Shown in pieces: positions 24,040 to 32,157 of a DNA stretch of 64,000 bases (its first letter is position 1; every line of letters begins with the position of its first letter). The position numbers were made by a program, and so were the translations under genes. Source of the stretch: Gp6-AA40 sp036802945 (GTDB taxonomy: Bacteria; Acidobacteriota; Vicinamibacteria; Vicinamibacterales; UBA2999); NCBI GenBank assembly GCA_036802945.1, contig DAIRVG010000003.1, forward strand, positions 77,263-141,262, read 5' to 3'. The notes below the pieces were generated by a model. It was not told the DNA's origin and ran no database searches. It was given only the letters and a program-made list of their open reading frames with translations.

Positions 24040-24068
24040 TTGACAGGCCTCGGGGCCAGTCCTATACT
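24040..24068 (+). promoter_or_regulatory. Sigma-70-type promoter of rho
   Basis: TTGACA at 24040-24045 and TATACT at 24063-24068 are separated by exactly 17 bases, a near-consensus housekeeping promoter. The -35 begins at the base after the upstream TGA stop. Transcription would begin around 24075, giving a leader of about 88 nt before the rho ATG, long enough for Rho autoregulation. Confidence 0.8.
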
Positions 24069-24163
24069 CGCGGCAAATACACTCCTAAAGTACCGCCGCC
24101 GCATTCGTCGACCTTTCGTTCATCCTCAACACAAACAAGCGCTGTAACACAGGTTTTCCAGTT

Positions 24164-25567
24164 ATGCCGACTACCCCGAAACGTCCCGGGCCCGCACGAG
24201 CGCCCGATCCAGAGTCCACTGACCCAGCGTCTGTAGCCACCGAACCTGAGGCCACACCCCCCGGGGGGGCTGCGCCAGCAGAGCAGCAGCGGCCGTCGCC
24301 CGCGCGTGCCAGCCTGAATATCAACGATCTGAAAGACATGAGCATTCAGAAGCTCACGCAGATCGGCAAAGACCTGAACGTGGCCGGCGCGACCGGTATG
24401 CGCAAACAGGACCTGATCTTCCAGATCCTGAAGGCGCAGACCGAGCGCAGTGGCAACATTTTCTCGGAGGGAGTGCTCGAGACGCTGCCCGACGGCTTCG
24501 GCTTCCTGCGCGCGCCCGATTACAACTATCTGCCGGGCCCGGACGACATCTACGTGTCGCCGTCGCAGATCCGCAAGTTCGACCTGCACACCGGGGATAC
24601 CGTGTCGGGTCAGATCAGGCCGCCGAAGGAAGGGGAGCGCTACTTCGCGCTCATCAAGGTTGAGGCGGTCAACTTCGAGGCACCGGATCAGGCTCGCGAA
24701 AAGCTCTTTTTCGAGAACCTGACGCCGCTGTATCCGCAGGAAGCAATCCGGCTCGAAACGGCATCGGACAATCTGTCGGCCCGTGTCATGGATCTCATGA
24801 CCCCCATTGGCAAAGGCCAGCGCGGCCTCATCGTGGCGCCGCCGAGGACCGGCAAGACGATGCTGCTGCAGAACATCGCGCAATCGATCACGACGAACCA
24901 TCCCGAGGTGTTCCTGATCGTCCTGTTGATCGACGAGCGTCCGGAGGAAGTGACGGACATGCAGCGCTCCGTCAAGGGCGAGGTGATCTCATCGACGTTC
25001 GACGAGCCGGCGCAGCGTCACGTGCAGGTCGCCGAGATGGTCATTGAGAAGGCGAAGCGCCTCGTCGAGCACAAGAAGGACGTGGTGATCCTGCTCGATT
25101 CAATCACGCGGCTCGCGCGTGCCTACAACACGGTCATCCCGGCGTCTGGAAAGGTGCTGTCGGGCGGGCTCGACTCGAACGCTCTGCAGAAGCCCAAGCG
25201 CTTCTTCGGCGCCGCGCGCAACATCGAGGAGGGGGGCTCGCTGACGATCATGGCGACCGCGCTGGTCGACACCGGTTCGCGCATGGACGACATCATCTTC
25301 GAAGAATTCAAGGGCACCGGCAACATGGAGATCCACCTGGATCGCAAACTGACGGACAAGCGCGTCTTCCCTTCGATCGACATCACCCGGAGCGGAACCC
25401 GCAAGGAAGAACTGCTCATCGTGAAGGAGGATCTCAATCGCGTGTGGGTGCTCCGGAAGGTGCTCAATCCGCTCTCCCCGGTCGAAGCCATGGAATTGCT
25501 GCTCGACAAGATGGGGAAGACGAAGAGCAACGCAGACTTTCTTTCCGCAATGCAGAAAATGGGGTGA
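24164..25567 (+). CDS. rho: Transcription termination factor Rho
   Basis: A hexameric RNA-dependent ATPase that ends transcription at unstructured C-rich RNA. After a Pro/Ala-rich tail of about 50 residues come the Rho N-domain (INDLKDMSIQKLTQIGKDL), the cold-shock-like RNA-binding domain (EGVLETLPDGFGFLRAPDYNY), Walker A IVAPPRTGKTMLL and the Q/R-loop region DSITRLARAYN, ending KSNADFLSAMQKMG. At 467 residues it is longer than the roughly 420-residue enterobacterial protein because of the N-terminal tail. It has its own promoter at 24040-24068. The CDGSH gene follows after four bases. Confidence 0.97.
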   Translation: MPTTPKRPGPARAPDPESTDPASVATEPEATPPGGAAPAEQQRPSPARASLNINDLKDMSIQKLTQIGKDLNVAGATGMRKQDLIFQILKAQTERSGNIFSEGVLETLPDGFGFLRAPDYNYLPGPDDIYVSPSQIRKFDLHTGDTVSGQIRPPKEGERYFALIKVEAVNFEAPDQAREKLFFENLTPLYPQEAIRLETASDNLSARVMDLMTPIGKGQRGLIVAPPRTGKTMLLQNIAQSITTNHPEVFLIVLLIDERPEEVTDMQRSVKGEVISSTFDEPAQRHVQVAEMVIEKAKRLVEHKKDVVILLDSITRLARAYNTVIPASGKVLSGGLDSNALQKPKRFFGAARNIEEGGSLTIMATALVDTGSRMDDIIFEEFKGTGNMEIHLDRKLTDKRVFPSIDITRSGTRKEELLIVKEDLNRVWVLRKVLNPLSPVEAMELLLDKMGKTKSNADFLSAMQKMG

Positions 25568-25571
25568 GGGG

Positions 25572-25808
25572 ATGACGACGATTCGCCTGCGGAAGAACGG
25601 TCCGTACCTGGTTGAAGACGACGATGTGAAGGTGCTGGACTGGGACGGGAACGAATACCCGATCACCAGGCGTCCCATCGCGCTGTGCCGGTGCGGCGCC
25701 TCGACGAAGAAGCCGTTCTGCGACGGCACGCATTCAAAGATTGGATTCCAGGCCGCGGAGGCGTCTGTCGGACCGGAGGCTCGGGATAAGTCGGCTCCTC
25801 AGCAGTAA
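25572..25808 (+). CDS. CDGSH iron-sulfur domain protein
   Basis: A 78-residue protein with the 2Fe-2S ligand motif CRCGASTKKPFCDGTH, that is three cysteines and one histidine. It is preceded by MTTIRLRKNGPYLVEDDDVKVLDWDGNEYPI, as in prokaryotic single-domain CDGSH proteins, which are thought to transfer electrons or clusters. It lies four bases after rho with AGGGG before its ATG, so it is probably co-transcribed. Its stop TAA is the first codon of repeat element B. Confidence 0.9.
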   Translation: MTTIRLRKNGPYLVEDDDVKVLDWDGNEYPITRRPIALCRCGASTKKPFCDGTHSKIGFQAAEASVGPEARDKSAPQQ

Positions 25809-25928
25809 TTCAAAATGCAAAATTCAAAATGCAAAACACAGCTCGTACGTAACAACGGGGTGAAAGGCCGCGGCCCGTCACCCCGTCGCTGCAAACCGAG
25901 TTCAGTTTGCAGTTTGCATCTTGAATTA
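25806..25928. repeat. Intergenic element B: inverted TTCAAAATGCAAA arms around a GTGAAAG hairpin
   Basis: The left arm repeats AATTCAAAATGCAAA words (25807-25837); the right arm reads TTTGCAGTTTGCATCTTGAA (about 25908-25927) in inverse sense. A perfect 9-bp stem ACGGGGTGA / TCACCCCGT is centred between them (25855-25863, 25878-25886). Layout, length and the central GTGAAAG-CGCG-TCAC pattern match element A at 13829-13958. Confidence 0.82.
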
Positions 25929-25938
25929 CATCTGCGGA

Positions 25939-26850
25939 TTACCGAATAGGTATCCGCAGAGTTAGAGGCGCGGCGAGCGTCGCCGTCACGTTGGTGCCTT
26001 CGGCAACCACGACTTCCTTGCCCCGCGTGGCTGCCACCACGCCGCCGCCAACGGCGCCTCCGGCAATCGCGCCCTTCGCGGCGCCCTTCTTTCCGCCAAG
26101 AATGCCACCCAGGATCGCACCACCCACCGCGCCAGCGCCGACCTTGGTCGCGTCTTCACCCTTCGTGGCTTCCGCCTCGAAGTTCACCGGATCCGTTCGG
26201 AGATCTTCGCGTCCGTTGTTCATCCGGACCTCGTTGAAGGCGAAGGCGATATGCGCGCGGCCTTTCACGCGGCCGGATCGCTCGACGTCGGTGACGGTTC
26301 CGGTCAGTTCCGCGCCAGCCGGGATGACCGTGTCACCGTTGATGACAACCGCATTGCTGAGACGCGCGCTCACGGGCGTCTCGACCTGCGCGGATTCCGA
26401 CGAAATCGCCGACGTCATCTGGAGGGCTAGGGCAGTGCCTGTGGGCAGTGTGACCTCACGCCACTGAGCCCGTGGCGCCGGAGCCGGCGTGGCTGCAACG
26501 CGGTTGTCCTCGCGCGCCGGCAGACTCACCGCAGGCGCGGCGTTGTAGTCCGACTCATTTCGCGACGTCGTCGTTCCTCTTGGCGTCACAGTCTCACGCC
26601 GGCCAGTGGTCGCGCGGGGGGCTGCAGCCGTCCGCTGACCGGTCACGGCTGAGTTGTCCACCGTGGAGTACGGTTGCTGCGACTGTGCCGGAGAGGCGGG
26701 CGCCACGGCCTGATCGCCTGCTGCTGGCGCATTCGCCGGCGCCGCAGCCGGATTTTGCTCGGTGTTCTGCGAATTCTCGTCGCTACGGCCGTTGCACCCC
26801 ACAATAAGGGCTGAGCTGAGCAGGGCCGCGATCGTCCAGTGGCTTCTCAT
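25939..26850 (-). CDS. Lipoprotein with glycine-zipper segment
   Basis: A 303-residue protein from ATG 26850 (AGAGGTG upstream). The lipobox LIVGC in LLSSALIVGCNG marks lipid attachment, followed by about 90 residues of Ala/Pro/Gln/Thr-rich linker. The middle is a beta domain (VTLPTGTALALQMTSAI, TPVSARLSNAVVINGDTVIPAGAELTGTVTDVE), then a glycine zipper (GAVGGAILGGILGGKKGAAKG) that could insert in or associate with a membrane. I do not recognise a named family beyond glycine-zipper envelope proteins. A longer frame to 27009 reads through a word repeat and is rejected. It converges on the CDGSH gene. Confidence 0.78.
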   Translation of the reverse strand: MRSHWTIAALLSSALIVGCNGRSDENSQNTEQNPAAAPANAPAAGDQAVAPASPAQSQQPYSTVDNSAVTGQRTAAAPRATTGRRETVTPRGTTTSRNESDYNAAPAVSLPAREDNRVAATPAPAPRAQWREVTLPTGTALALQMTSAISSESAQVETPVSARLSNAVVINGDTVIPAGAELTGTVTDVERSGRVKGRAHIAFAFNEVRMNNGREDLRTDPVNFEAEATKGEDATKVGAGAVGGAILGGILGGKKGAAKGAIAGGAVGGGVVAATRGKEVVVAEGTNVTATLAAPLTLRIPIR

Positions 26851-26901
26851 CGTTTCACCTCTTGTAGCTGGACGTCGTTCAAGGATCGGACCATCCCGCG
26901 A

Positions 26902-26990
26902 AACTCCCAACTCCCAAATCCCAGCTCGAGGAGCGCCAGGCGGCACAACCGATAATGTCAGTGGAAGTCGGAATTGGGGGGTGGGAGTCC
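26902..26990. repeat. Paired-arm AACTCCC word repeat in the divergent region before ilvB
   Basis: The left arm AACTCCCAACTCCCAAATCC (26902-26921) and right arm GAATTGGGGGGTGGGAGTCC (26971-26990) are inverted in character and lie about 50 bases apart in the space between the lipoprotein gene and ilvB. I see no convincing leader peptide or attenuator for ilvB. Confidence 0.7.
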
Positions 26991-27088
26991 GGACCGGATT
27001 CATTAGCAAGTGTTATCGTGTCTGAATAACTATCAATTTGACTGATGTGACCCATGCGGGGCACACTGGCCAACAGGAGTCAGGCTGA

Positions 27089-28807
27089 ATGCAACGGACC
27101 GGCGCGCAGATCATCTGGGAATGCCTCGTTCACGAGGGCGTTCGTACGGTTTTCGGGTATCCGGGGGGGGCGATTCTGCCCGCGTACGACGCGATGCTCG
27201 ACTACCCGATTCGGCACGTCCTGGTCCGGCACGAGCAGGGGGCGAGCCACATGGCCGACGGATACGCCCGTGCCAGCGGCGAAGTCGGCGTGGCGATCGC
27301 GACTTCGGGCCCCGGAGCTACGAATCTCGTCACTGGTATCGCCACCGCCCAGATGGATTCGTCGCCGATGGTCTGCATCACCGGCCAGGTGCCGAGCAAG
27401 ATGATCGGCTACGACGCATTCCAGGAGACCGACATCAGCGGTATCACGCTGCCGATCACGAAGCACAGCTACCTCGTGACGCGCGTCGACGACATCATGC
27501 CGACGATGAAGGAGGCGTTCCATCTTGCGAAGTCGGGACGCCCAGGGCCAGTGCTGGTTGACATCACGAAAGACGCACAGCAATCCGCAACCGAGTGGCA
27601 GTGGAATGACGCGCCGGTGAAGATGCGCGGCTACCGGGCGACGCGCGGCCCCGAGAAGTCCGAGATGTTGAAGGCGGTGGAGCTGATTCGCGCCTCTCGC
27701 AAGCCCTTGATTCTTGCGGGCCAAGGGGTCATCCAGAGCAACGCGATGAAGGAGGTCCGTGCCTTCGCTGAGCTGATCGATGTCCCGGTGGCCGTGACGC
27801 TGCTCGGCATCGGGGGGTTCCCGGCGAGCCATCCGCTGGGCATTGGCATGATGGGGATGCACGGCGAGTCGTGGGTCAACCATGCGATCCAGGAAGCCGA
27901 TCTGCTTCTCGCGTTCGGCATGCGCTTCGATGACCGCGTGACCGGCAATCTGAAGACGTACGCCCAGAATGCGAAGAAGATCCACATAGACATCGATCCG
28001 TCCGAGATCAACAAGAACGTCCGCGCGGATGCTGCGATCGTCGCGGACTTGCGCGAGACGCTCCTTGAGATGCTCGATCTACTCGAGCCGGCGACCCATG
28101 GTCCCTGGCTCAAGTACATCGAGTCGATGAAGGGCGACACGGCGGTGCGCGACATCCAGGCCCTGCCCGACAACGGCCACCTCTACGCCGCCCACGTGAT
28201 CAACGACATCTGGCGCCTTACCTCCGGCGACGCAATCATCGCCACCGACGTTGGTCAGCACCAGATGTGGGAGGCGCAGTACTACCATCACAACGATCCG
28301 CGCACGCTGATCACGTCAGGCGGGCTGGGGACGATGGGGTTCGGGCTGCCGGCGGCGATCGGCGCCAAGATGGCGAAGCCCGACTCGGAAGTCTGGGCGA
28401 TCGTCGGCGACGGCGGCTTCCAGATGACGCAGGCGGAATTGAGCACCGCCGCGCAGGAAGGCGTGAAAGTCAACGTCGCGATCATCAACAACGGCTACCT
28501 CGGAATGGTCAGGCAGTGGCAGGAGTTCTTCTACGAGCGCCGCTACGCCGCGACGCCGCTTCGCAGTCCGGACTTCGTCAAGATTGCCGAGGCACACGGC
28601 CTGGTCGGCCTGCGCGTCGATAACCGTCCCGGCCTCGAGGAGATCGTTCAGCGCGCGCGCCAGGCCGAAGGCACAACGGTGATTGATTTCCGGGTCGAGC
28701 AGGAAGACAGCGTGTACCCCATGGTGCCCGCCGGCGCGGATCTCGATGCGATGATCCGCCGGCCGGAGCCATCGGTGCTCGTCGAAACGGCAGACGATCC
28801 CATTTAA
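27089..28807 (+). CDS. ilvB: Acetolactate synthase large (catalytic) subunit
   Basis: A 572-residue thiamine-diphosphate enzyme condensing two pyruvates, or pyruvate with 2-oxobutanoate, in branched-chain amino acid synthesis. The N-terminal domain has VFGYPGGAILPAYDAM and the catalytic glutamate in RHEQGASHMADGYAR, with SGPGATNLVTGIATA. The TPP-binding domain has ATDVGQHQMW, GFGLPAAIGAK and the GDG...NN motif from VGDGGFQMTQAEL to IINNGYLGM. It is the first gene of an ilvBNCD cluster. An AGGAG lies 16 bases before ATG 27089. Confidence 0.97.
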   Translation: MQRTGAQIIWECLVHEGVRTVFGYPGGAILPAYDAMLDYPIRHVLVRHEQGASHMADGYARASGEVGVAIATSGPGATNLVTGIATAQMDSSPMVCITGQVPSKMIGYDAFQETDISGITLPITKHSYLVTRVDDIMPTMKEAFHLAKSGRPGPVLVDITKDAQQSATEWQWNDAPVKMRGYRATRGPEKSEMLKAVELIRASRKPLILAGQGVIQSNAMKEVRAFAELIDVPVAVTLLGIGGFPASHPLGIGMMGMHGESWVNHAIQEADLLLAFGMRFDDRVTGNLKTYAQNAKKIHIDIDPSEINKNVRADAAIVADLRETLLEMLDLLEPATHGPWLKYIESMKGDTAVRDIQALPDNGHLYAAHVINDIWRLTSGDAIIATDVGQHQMWEAQYYHHNDPRTLITSGGLGTMGFGLPAAIGAKMAKPDSEVWAIVGDGGFQMTQAELSTAAQEGVKVNVAIINNGYLGMVRQWQEFFYERRYAATPLRSPDFVKIAEAHGLVGLRVDNRPGLEEIVQRARQAEGTTVIDFRVEQEDSVYPMVPAGADLDAMIRRPEPSVLVETADDPI

Positions 28808-28811
28808 CAGA

Positions 28812-28836
28812 GGAGGCGGGTCTTCAGACCCACCTG
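28812..28836. repeat. GGGTCTTCAGACCC palindrome between ilvB and ilvN
   Basis: AGGCGGGTCTTCAGACCCACCT forms a compact hairpin (arms GGGTCT and AGACCC) five bases after the ilvB stop and about ten bases before the ilvN ATG. Inside an operon it could tune translation or mRNA stability; it has no T-tract. Confidence 0.8.
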
Positions 28837-28846
28837 AGGATCCAGA

Positions 28847-29350
28847 ATGCAACATACCCTTGTCGTGTTGGTCGAAGACAAGCCAGGCGTGCTCAATCGC
28901 GTCGCTTCGCTCTTCCGCCGCCGCGTCTTCAACATCGAGTCGCTCAGCGTCGGACGCACGGCCGAACCGGGCATTTCGCGCATGACGATCGTCATCGACA
29001 GCGACCAGGCCAGCGCGGAGCGCGTCACGGCGTACCTCTACAAGCTCGTCAACGTCCTGCAGGTCGAGGACCTCGGCAGCGTGCCGGCCGTCGCGCGCGA
29101 TCTCGCGCTCGTCAAAGTGGCCGTTGCCGGGCACGACCGCGCCACCGTGCTTCGCGTCATTGACGAAACCCGCGCGCACATCGTCGATACCGGCGAGCAG
29201 ACGATGACGCTGGAGATTACCGGCGAGCCGCCGCACGTCGATTCCGTCATCGCGCGGCTCGAACCGCTGGGCATCATCGAGATGGTACGCAGCGGGCAGG
29301 TGGCGATGCGGCGCGGCGATACGGCACTGTCCGCTTCACAGTATTCTTAA
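28847..29350 (+). CDS. ilvN: Acetolactate synthase small (regulatory) subunit
   Basis: A 167-residue subunit that activates the catalytic subunit and confers valine feedback inhibition. The N-terminal ACT domain reads HTLVVLVEDKPGVLNRVASLFRRR and FNIESLSVGRTAEPGISRMT; the second domain contains RELALVKV-like ARDLALVKVAVAGH and IVDTGEQTMTLEITG. The length is normal for the long (IlvH/IlvN) form. A palindrome lies just before the start and a long word repeat follows the stop, between ilvN and ilvC. Confidence 0.96.
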   Translation: MQHTLVVLVEDKPGVLNRVASLFRRRVFNIESLSVGRTAEPGISRMTIVIDSDQASAERVTAYLYKLVNVLQVEDLGSVPAVARDLALVKVAVAGHDRATVLRVIDETRAHIVDTGEQTMTLEITGEPPHVDSVIARLEPLGIIEMVRSGQVAMRRGDTALSASQYS

Positions 29351-29360
29351 GGGTCTTTCT

Positions 29361-29430
29361 CAACCACGAAGGGCGCGAAGGACACGAAGAAAAAACGAGT
29401 TCTTCGTGCCCTTCGCGTCTTCGTGGTTGA
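29361..29430. repeat. Paired-arm CACGAAGGG word repeat between ilvN and ilvC
   Basis: The left arm is three nonamers (CACGAAGGG, CGCGAAGGA, CACGAAGAA) and the right arm is their near reverse complement (TTCGTGCCC, TTCGCGTCT, TTCGTGGTT), separated by a few A-rich bases. It would fold into a long imperfect hairpin in ilv mRNA. It is the clearest example of the class. Confidence 0.92.
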
Positions 29431-29473
29431 TTGAATTTCGTGTTTAGTCCCCGGCAAACAGGAGCATTGAGCG

Positions 29474-30493
29474 ATGGCGACGATGTACTACGACAAGGAT
29501 GCTGACCTCGATCTGATTCGCAGGAAGAAGGTGGCGGTCATCGGCTACGGATCGCAGGGGCACGCGCATGCGCTGAACCTGAAGGACAGCGGCGTCGACG
29601 TCGTCGTCGGACTGCACGCGACGAGCCAGTCGGTGGGCAAGGCGAAGGCCGCGGGCCTGCGCGTCATGACCGTGCCCGAGGCGAGCGCCTGGGGCGACGT
29701 CATCATGATCCTGATCCCCGATCAGAAGCAGAAGGAAGTCTACGAGAAGGACATCAAGCCGCACGTGACCACGGGCAAGATGCTGATGTTCGGCCACGGC
29801 CTCAGCATCCGCTTCGGCTTCGTCGTCCCGCCGAAGGATGTCGACGTGACGATGATCGCGCCGAAGGCGCCGGGTCATCGCGTCCGCGAGATCTTCCCGG
29901 AAGGCGGCGGCGTTCCCGGCCTGCTGGCCGTGCATCAGGACTTCACGGGGAACGCGAAGGCGCTGGCGCTCTCCTACGGCCGCGGCATCGGCTGCGCCCG
30001 TGCCGGCATCATCGAGACGACGTTTGCGGAGGAGGCCGAGACCGATCTCTTCGGTGAGCAGTCGGTGCTCTGCGGCGGCGTGAGCGCGCTGATGAAGGCC
30101 GGCTTCGAAACGCTCGTGAACGCCGGCTATCAGCCGGAGATTGCCTATTTCGAGTGCATGCACGAGCTGAAGCTGATCGTCGACTTGTTCTACCGCGGCG
30201 GCCTCGCCTATATGCGCTACTCGGTCAGCGACACGGCGGAGTGGGGCGACTACACCGCCGGCCCGAAGATCGTTACTGAGGATACGAAGAAGGCGATGCA
30301 GCTGATCCTCAAGGACATTCAGTCCGGGAAGTTCGCCAACAACTGGATGGCCGAGTACGAGGCCGGGCTGCCGAAGTTCAAGGCGTATCGCGCGGAGGAG
30401 GCCAAGCACCCGGTGGAGGTCGTTGGGCAGCGGCTGCGCGCGATGATGCCGTTCCTCGACCCGGTGACGCTCCCGACTCCCGCGACCGTATGA
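29474..30493 (+). CDS. ilvC: Ketol-acid reductoisomerase, class I
   Basis: A 339-residue Mg- and NADPH-dependent enzyme that isomerises and reduces acetolactate or acetohydroxybutyrate. The N-terminal Rossmann motif is VAVIGYGSQGHAHALNLKD; the knotted C-terminal domain carries metal ligands in ETTFAEEAETDLFGEQ and FECMHELKLIVDL. The size is that of the short class I enzyme. The stop overlaps the ilvD start by four bases (ATGA), so the two are translationally coupled. Confidence 0.97.
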   Translation: MATMYYDKDADLDLIRRKKVAVIGYGSQGHAHALNLKDSGVDVVVGLHATSQSVGKAKAAGLRVMTVPEASAWGDVIMILIPDQKQKEVYEKDIKPHVTTGKMLMFGHGLSIRFGFVVPPKDVDVTMIAPKAPGHRVREIFPEGGGVPGLLAVHQDFTGNAKALALSYGRGIGCARAGIIETTFAEEAETDLFGEQSVLCGGVSALMKAGFETLVNAGYQPEIAYFECMHELKLIVDLFYRGGLAYMRYSVSDTAEWGDYTAGPKIVTEDTKKAMQLILKDIQSGKFANNWMAEYEAGLPKFKAYRAEEAKHPVEVVGQRLRAMMPFLDPVTLPTPATV

Positions 30494-32157
30494 ACAACAA
30501 GTACAGCTCGCGGGTCACGCAGCCCCGCAGTCAGGGGGCGTCCCAGGCGATGCTGTACGGCGTCGGCCTGACCGACGCGGATCTGCAGAAGCCGCAGGTC
30601 GGCATCTGCAGCATGTGGTACGAGGGCAATACGTGCAACATGCATCTCGACCGGCTTGCCGCGCAGATTAAGGCAGGCGTGCAGGCGGCGGGGCTGGTCG
30701 GGCTGCGCTTCAACACCATTGGCGTCAGCGACGGCATCTCGATGGGCACCGAGGGCATGAGCTACTCGCTGCCGTCGCGCGATTTGATCGCCGACTCGAT
30801 CGAAACCGTTGTCAGCGGACAGTGGTACGACGCAGTGATTACCGTCCCCGGGTGTGACAAGAACATGCCGGGATCGGTCATCGCGATGCTGCGCCTCAAC
30901 CGGCCCGCGATCATGGTGTACGGCGGAACGATTCGACCGGGGTTCGCGCAGGGGAAACCCCGCGACATCATCTCGGCGTTCCAGTCGTACGGCGAGTACA
31001 TCGCGGGCGTCATCACCGACGAGCAACGCCTCGACATCGTCAAGCACGCGTGCCCGGGAGCGGGCGCGTGCGGCGGGATGTATACGGCCAACACGATGGC
31101 GACCGCTATTGAGGCGCTTGGTCTGTCGCTCCCGTACAGCTCGTCGAATCCAGCCGAAGATCCCACGAAGGCCGACGAATGCCGCCGCGCGGGCGATGCG
31201 ATTCGGCTGCTTCTCGAGCGCGATCTCAAGCCGCGCGACATCGTTACCAAGAAATCGTTTGAGAACGCGCTGGTGATGATCATGGCCGTCGGCGGCTCGA
31301 CCAACGCGGTGCTGCACCTGATCGCGATGGCGCGGGCCGCGAACGTCCCGCTGGAGCTGGACGACTTCCAGCGCGCCAGCGATCGCGTGCCGCTGCTGGC
31401 GGACCTGAAGCCAAGCGGCACCTACGTGCAGGAAGACCTGCACATCGCCGGCGGGACACCGGCGCTGATGAAGTACCTGCTCGAGCGCGGGTTCCTGCAC
31501 GGCGACTGCATGACGGTCACCGGCAAGACGCTCGCGGAGAACGTCGCCGACGTGCCGCCGCTCAAGGCCGGGCAGCAGGTGATTCAGCCGATCGAGAAGC
31601 CGGTCTTTCCGCGCGGCCACTTGCGGATTCTTCGAGGAAACCTCGCGCCGGATGGTGCCGTCGCCAAGATCACCGGCAAGGAGGGCGAGCGTTTTGCGGG
31701 CCCCGCGAAGGTGTTCGATTCCGAGGAAGCGATGCTGGCCGGCCTCGAGCGCGGAGAGATCGCAAAGGGCTCGGTCGTCGTAATCCGCTACGAAGGTCCG
31801 AAGGGGGGACCCGGCATGCCCGAGATGCTGACGCCGACGTCAGCGATCATGGGCGCCGGTCTCGGGAAGGACGTCGCCCTGCTGACCGACGGGCGCTTCT
31901 CCGGCGGCTCCCACGGCTTCATCATCGGGCACATCACACCGGAAGCGCAGGAGGGCGGGCCGATCGGCCTGGTGCGTGACGGCGATCGCATCGTCATCGA
32001 CGCGGCGAAGTGCGAGATTGGCGTGGAGGTGAGTGACGCGGAGCTGGCGAAGCGCCGGGCGTCGTGGACATCGCCCGCGCCGAAAGCGACGAGCGGGGTG
32101 CTCGGGAAATACGTCCGCCTCGTGAAGCCCGCCTCGCAAGGCTGCGTCACCGACTAG
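30490..32157 (+). CDS. ilvD: Dihydroxy-acid dehydratase
   Basis: A 555-residue iron-sulfur dehydratase making 2-oxo acids for valine and isoleucine. Cluster cysteines are in VPGCDKNMPG and CPGAGACGGMYTANTM, with an upstream conserved GICSMWYEGNTCNMH; the active-site region GRFSGGSHGFIIGH is near the C-terminus. The ATG overlaps the ilvC stop. The stop TAG directly abuts a CACGAAGG word repeat and overlaps the 3' end of the convergent PAP2 frame. With ilvB, ilvN and ilvC it gives the common branched-chain steps except the final transaminase. Confidence 0.97.
   Translation: MNNKYSSRVTQPRSQGASQAMLYGVGLTDADLQKPQVGICSMWYEGNTCNMHLDRLAAQIKAGVQAAGLVGLRFNTIGVSDGISMGTEGMSYSLPSRDLIADSIETVVSGQWYDAVITVPGCDKNMPGSVIAMLRLNRPAIMVYGGTIRPGFAQGKPRDIISAFQSYGEYIAGVITDEQRLDIVKHACPGAGACGGMYTANTMATAIEALGLSLPYSSSNPAEDPTKADECRRAGDAIRLLLERDLKPRDIVTKKSFENALVMIMAVGGSTNAVLHLIAMARAANVPLELDDFQRASDRVPLLADLKPSGTYVQEDLHIAGGTPALMKYLLERGFLHGDCMTVTGKTLAENVADVPPLKAGQQVIQPIEKPVFPRGHLRILRGNLAPDGAVAKITGKEGERFAGPAKVFDSEEAMLAGLERGEIAKGSVVVIRYEGPKGGPGMPEMLTPTSAIMGAGLGKDVALLTDGRFSGGSHGFIIGHITPEAQEGGPIGLVRDGDRIVIDAAKCEIGVEVSDAELAKRRASWTSPAPKATSGVLGKYVRLVKPASQGCVTD

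Noticed and set aside
26851..27088. Leader peptide attenuator or riboswitch before ilvB
   Set aside because: No run of Leu/Val/Ile codons, no terminator hairpin with T-tract and no recognisable aptamer.
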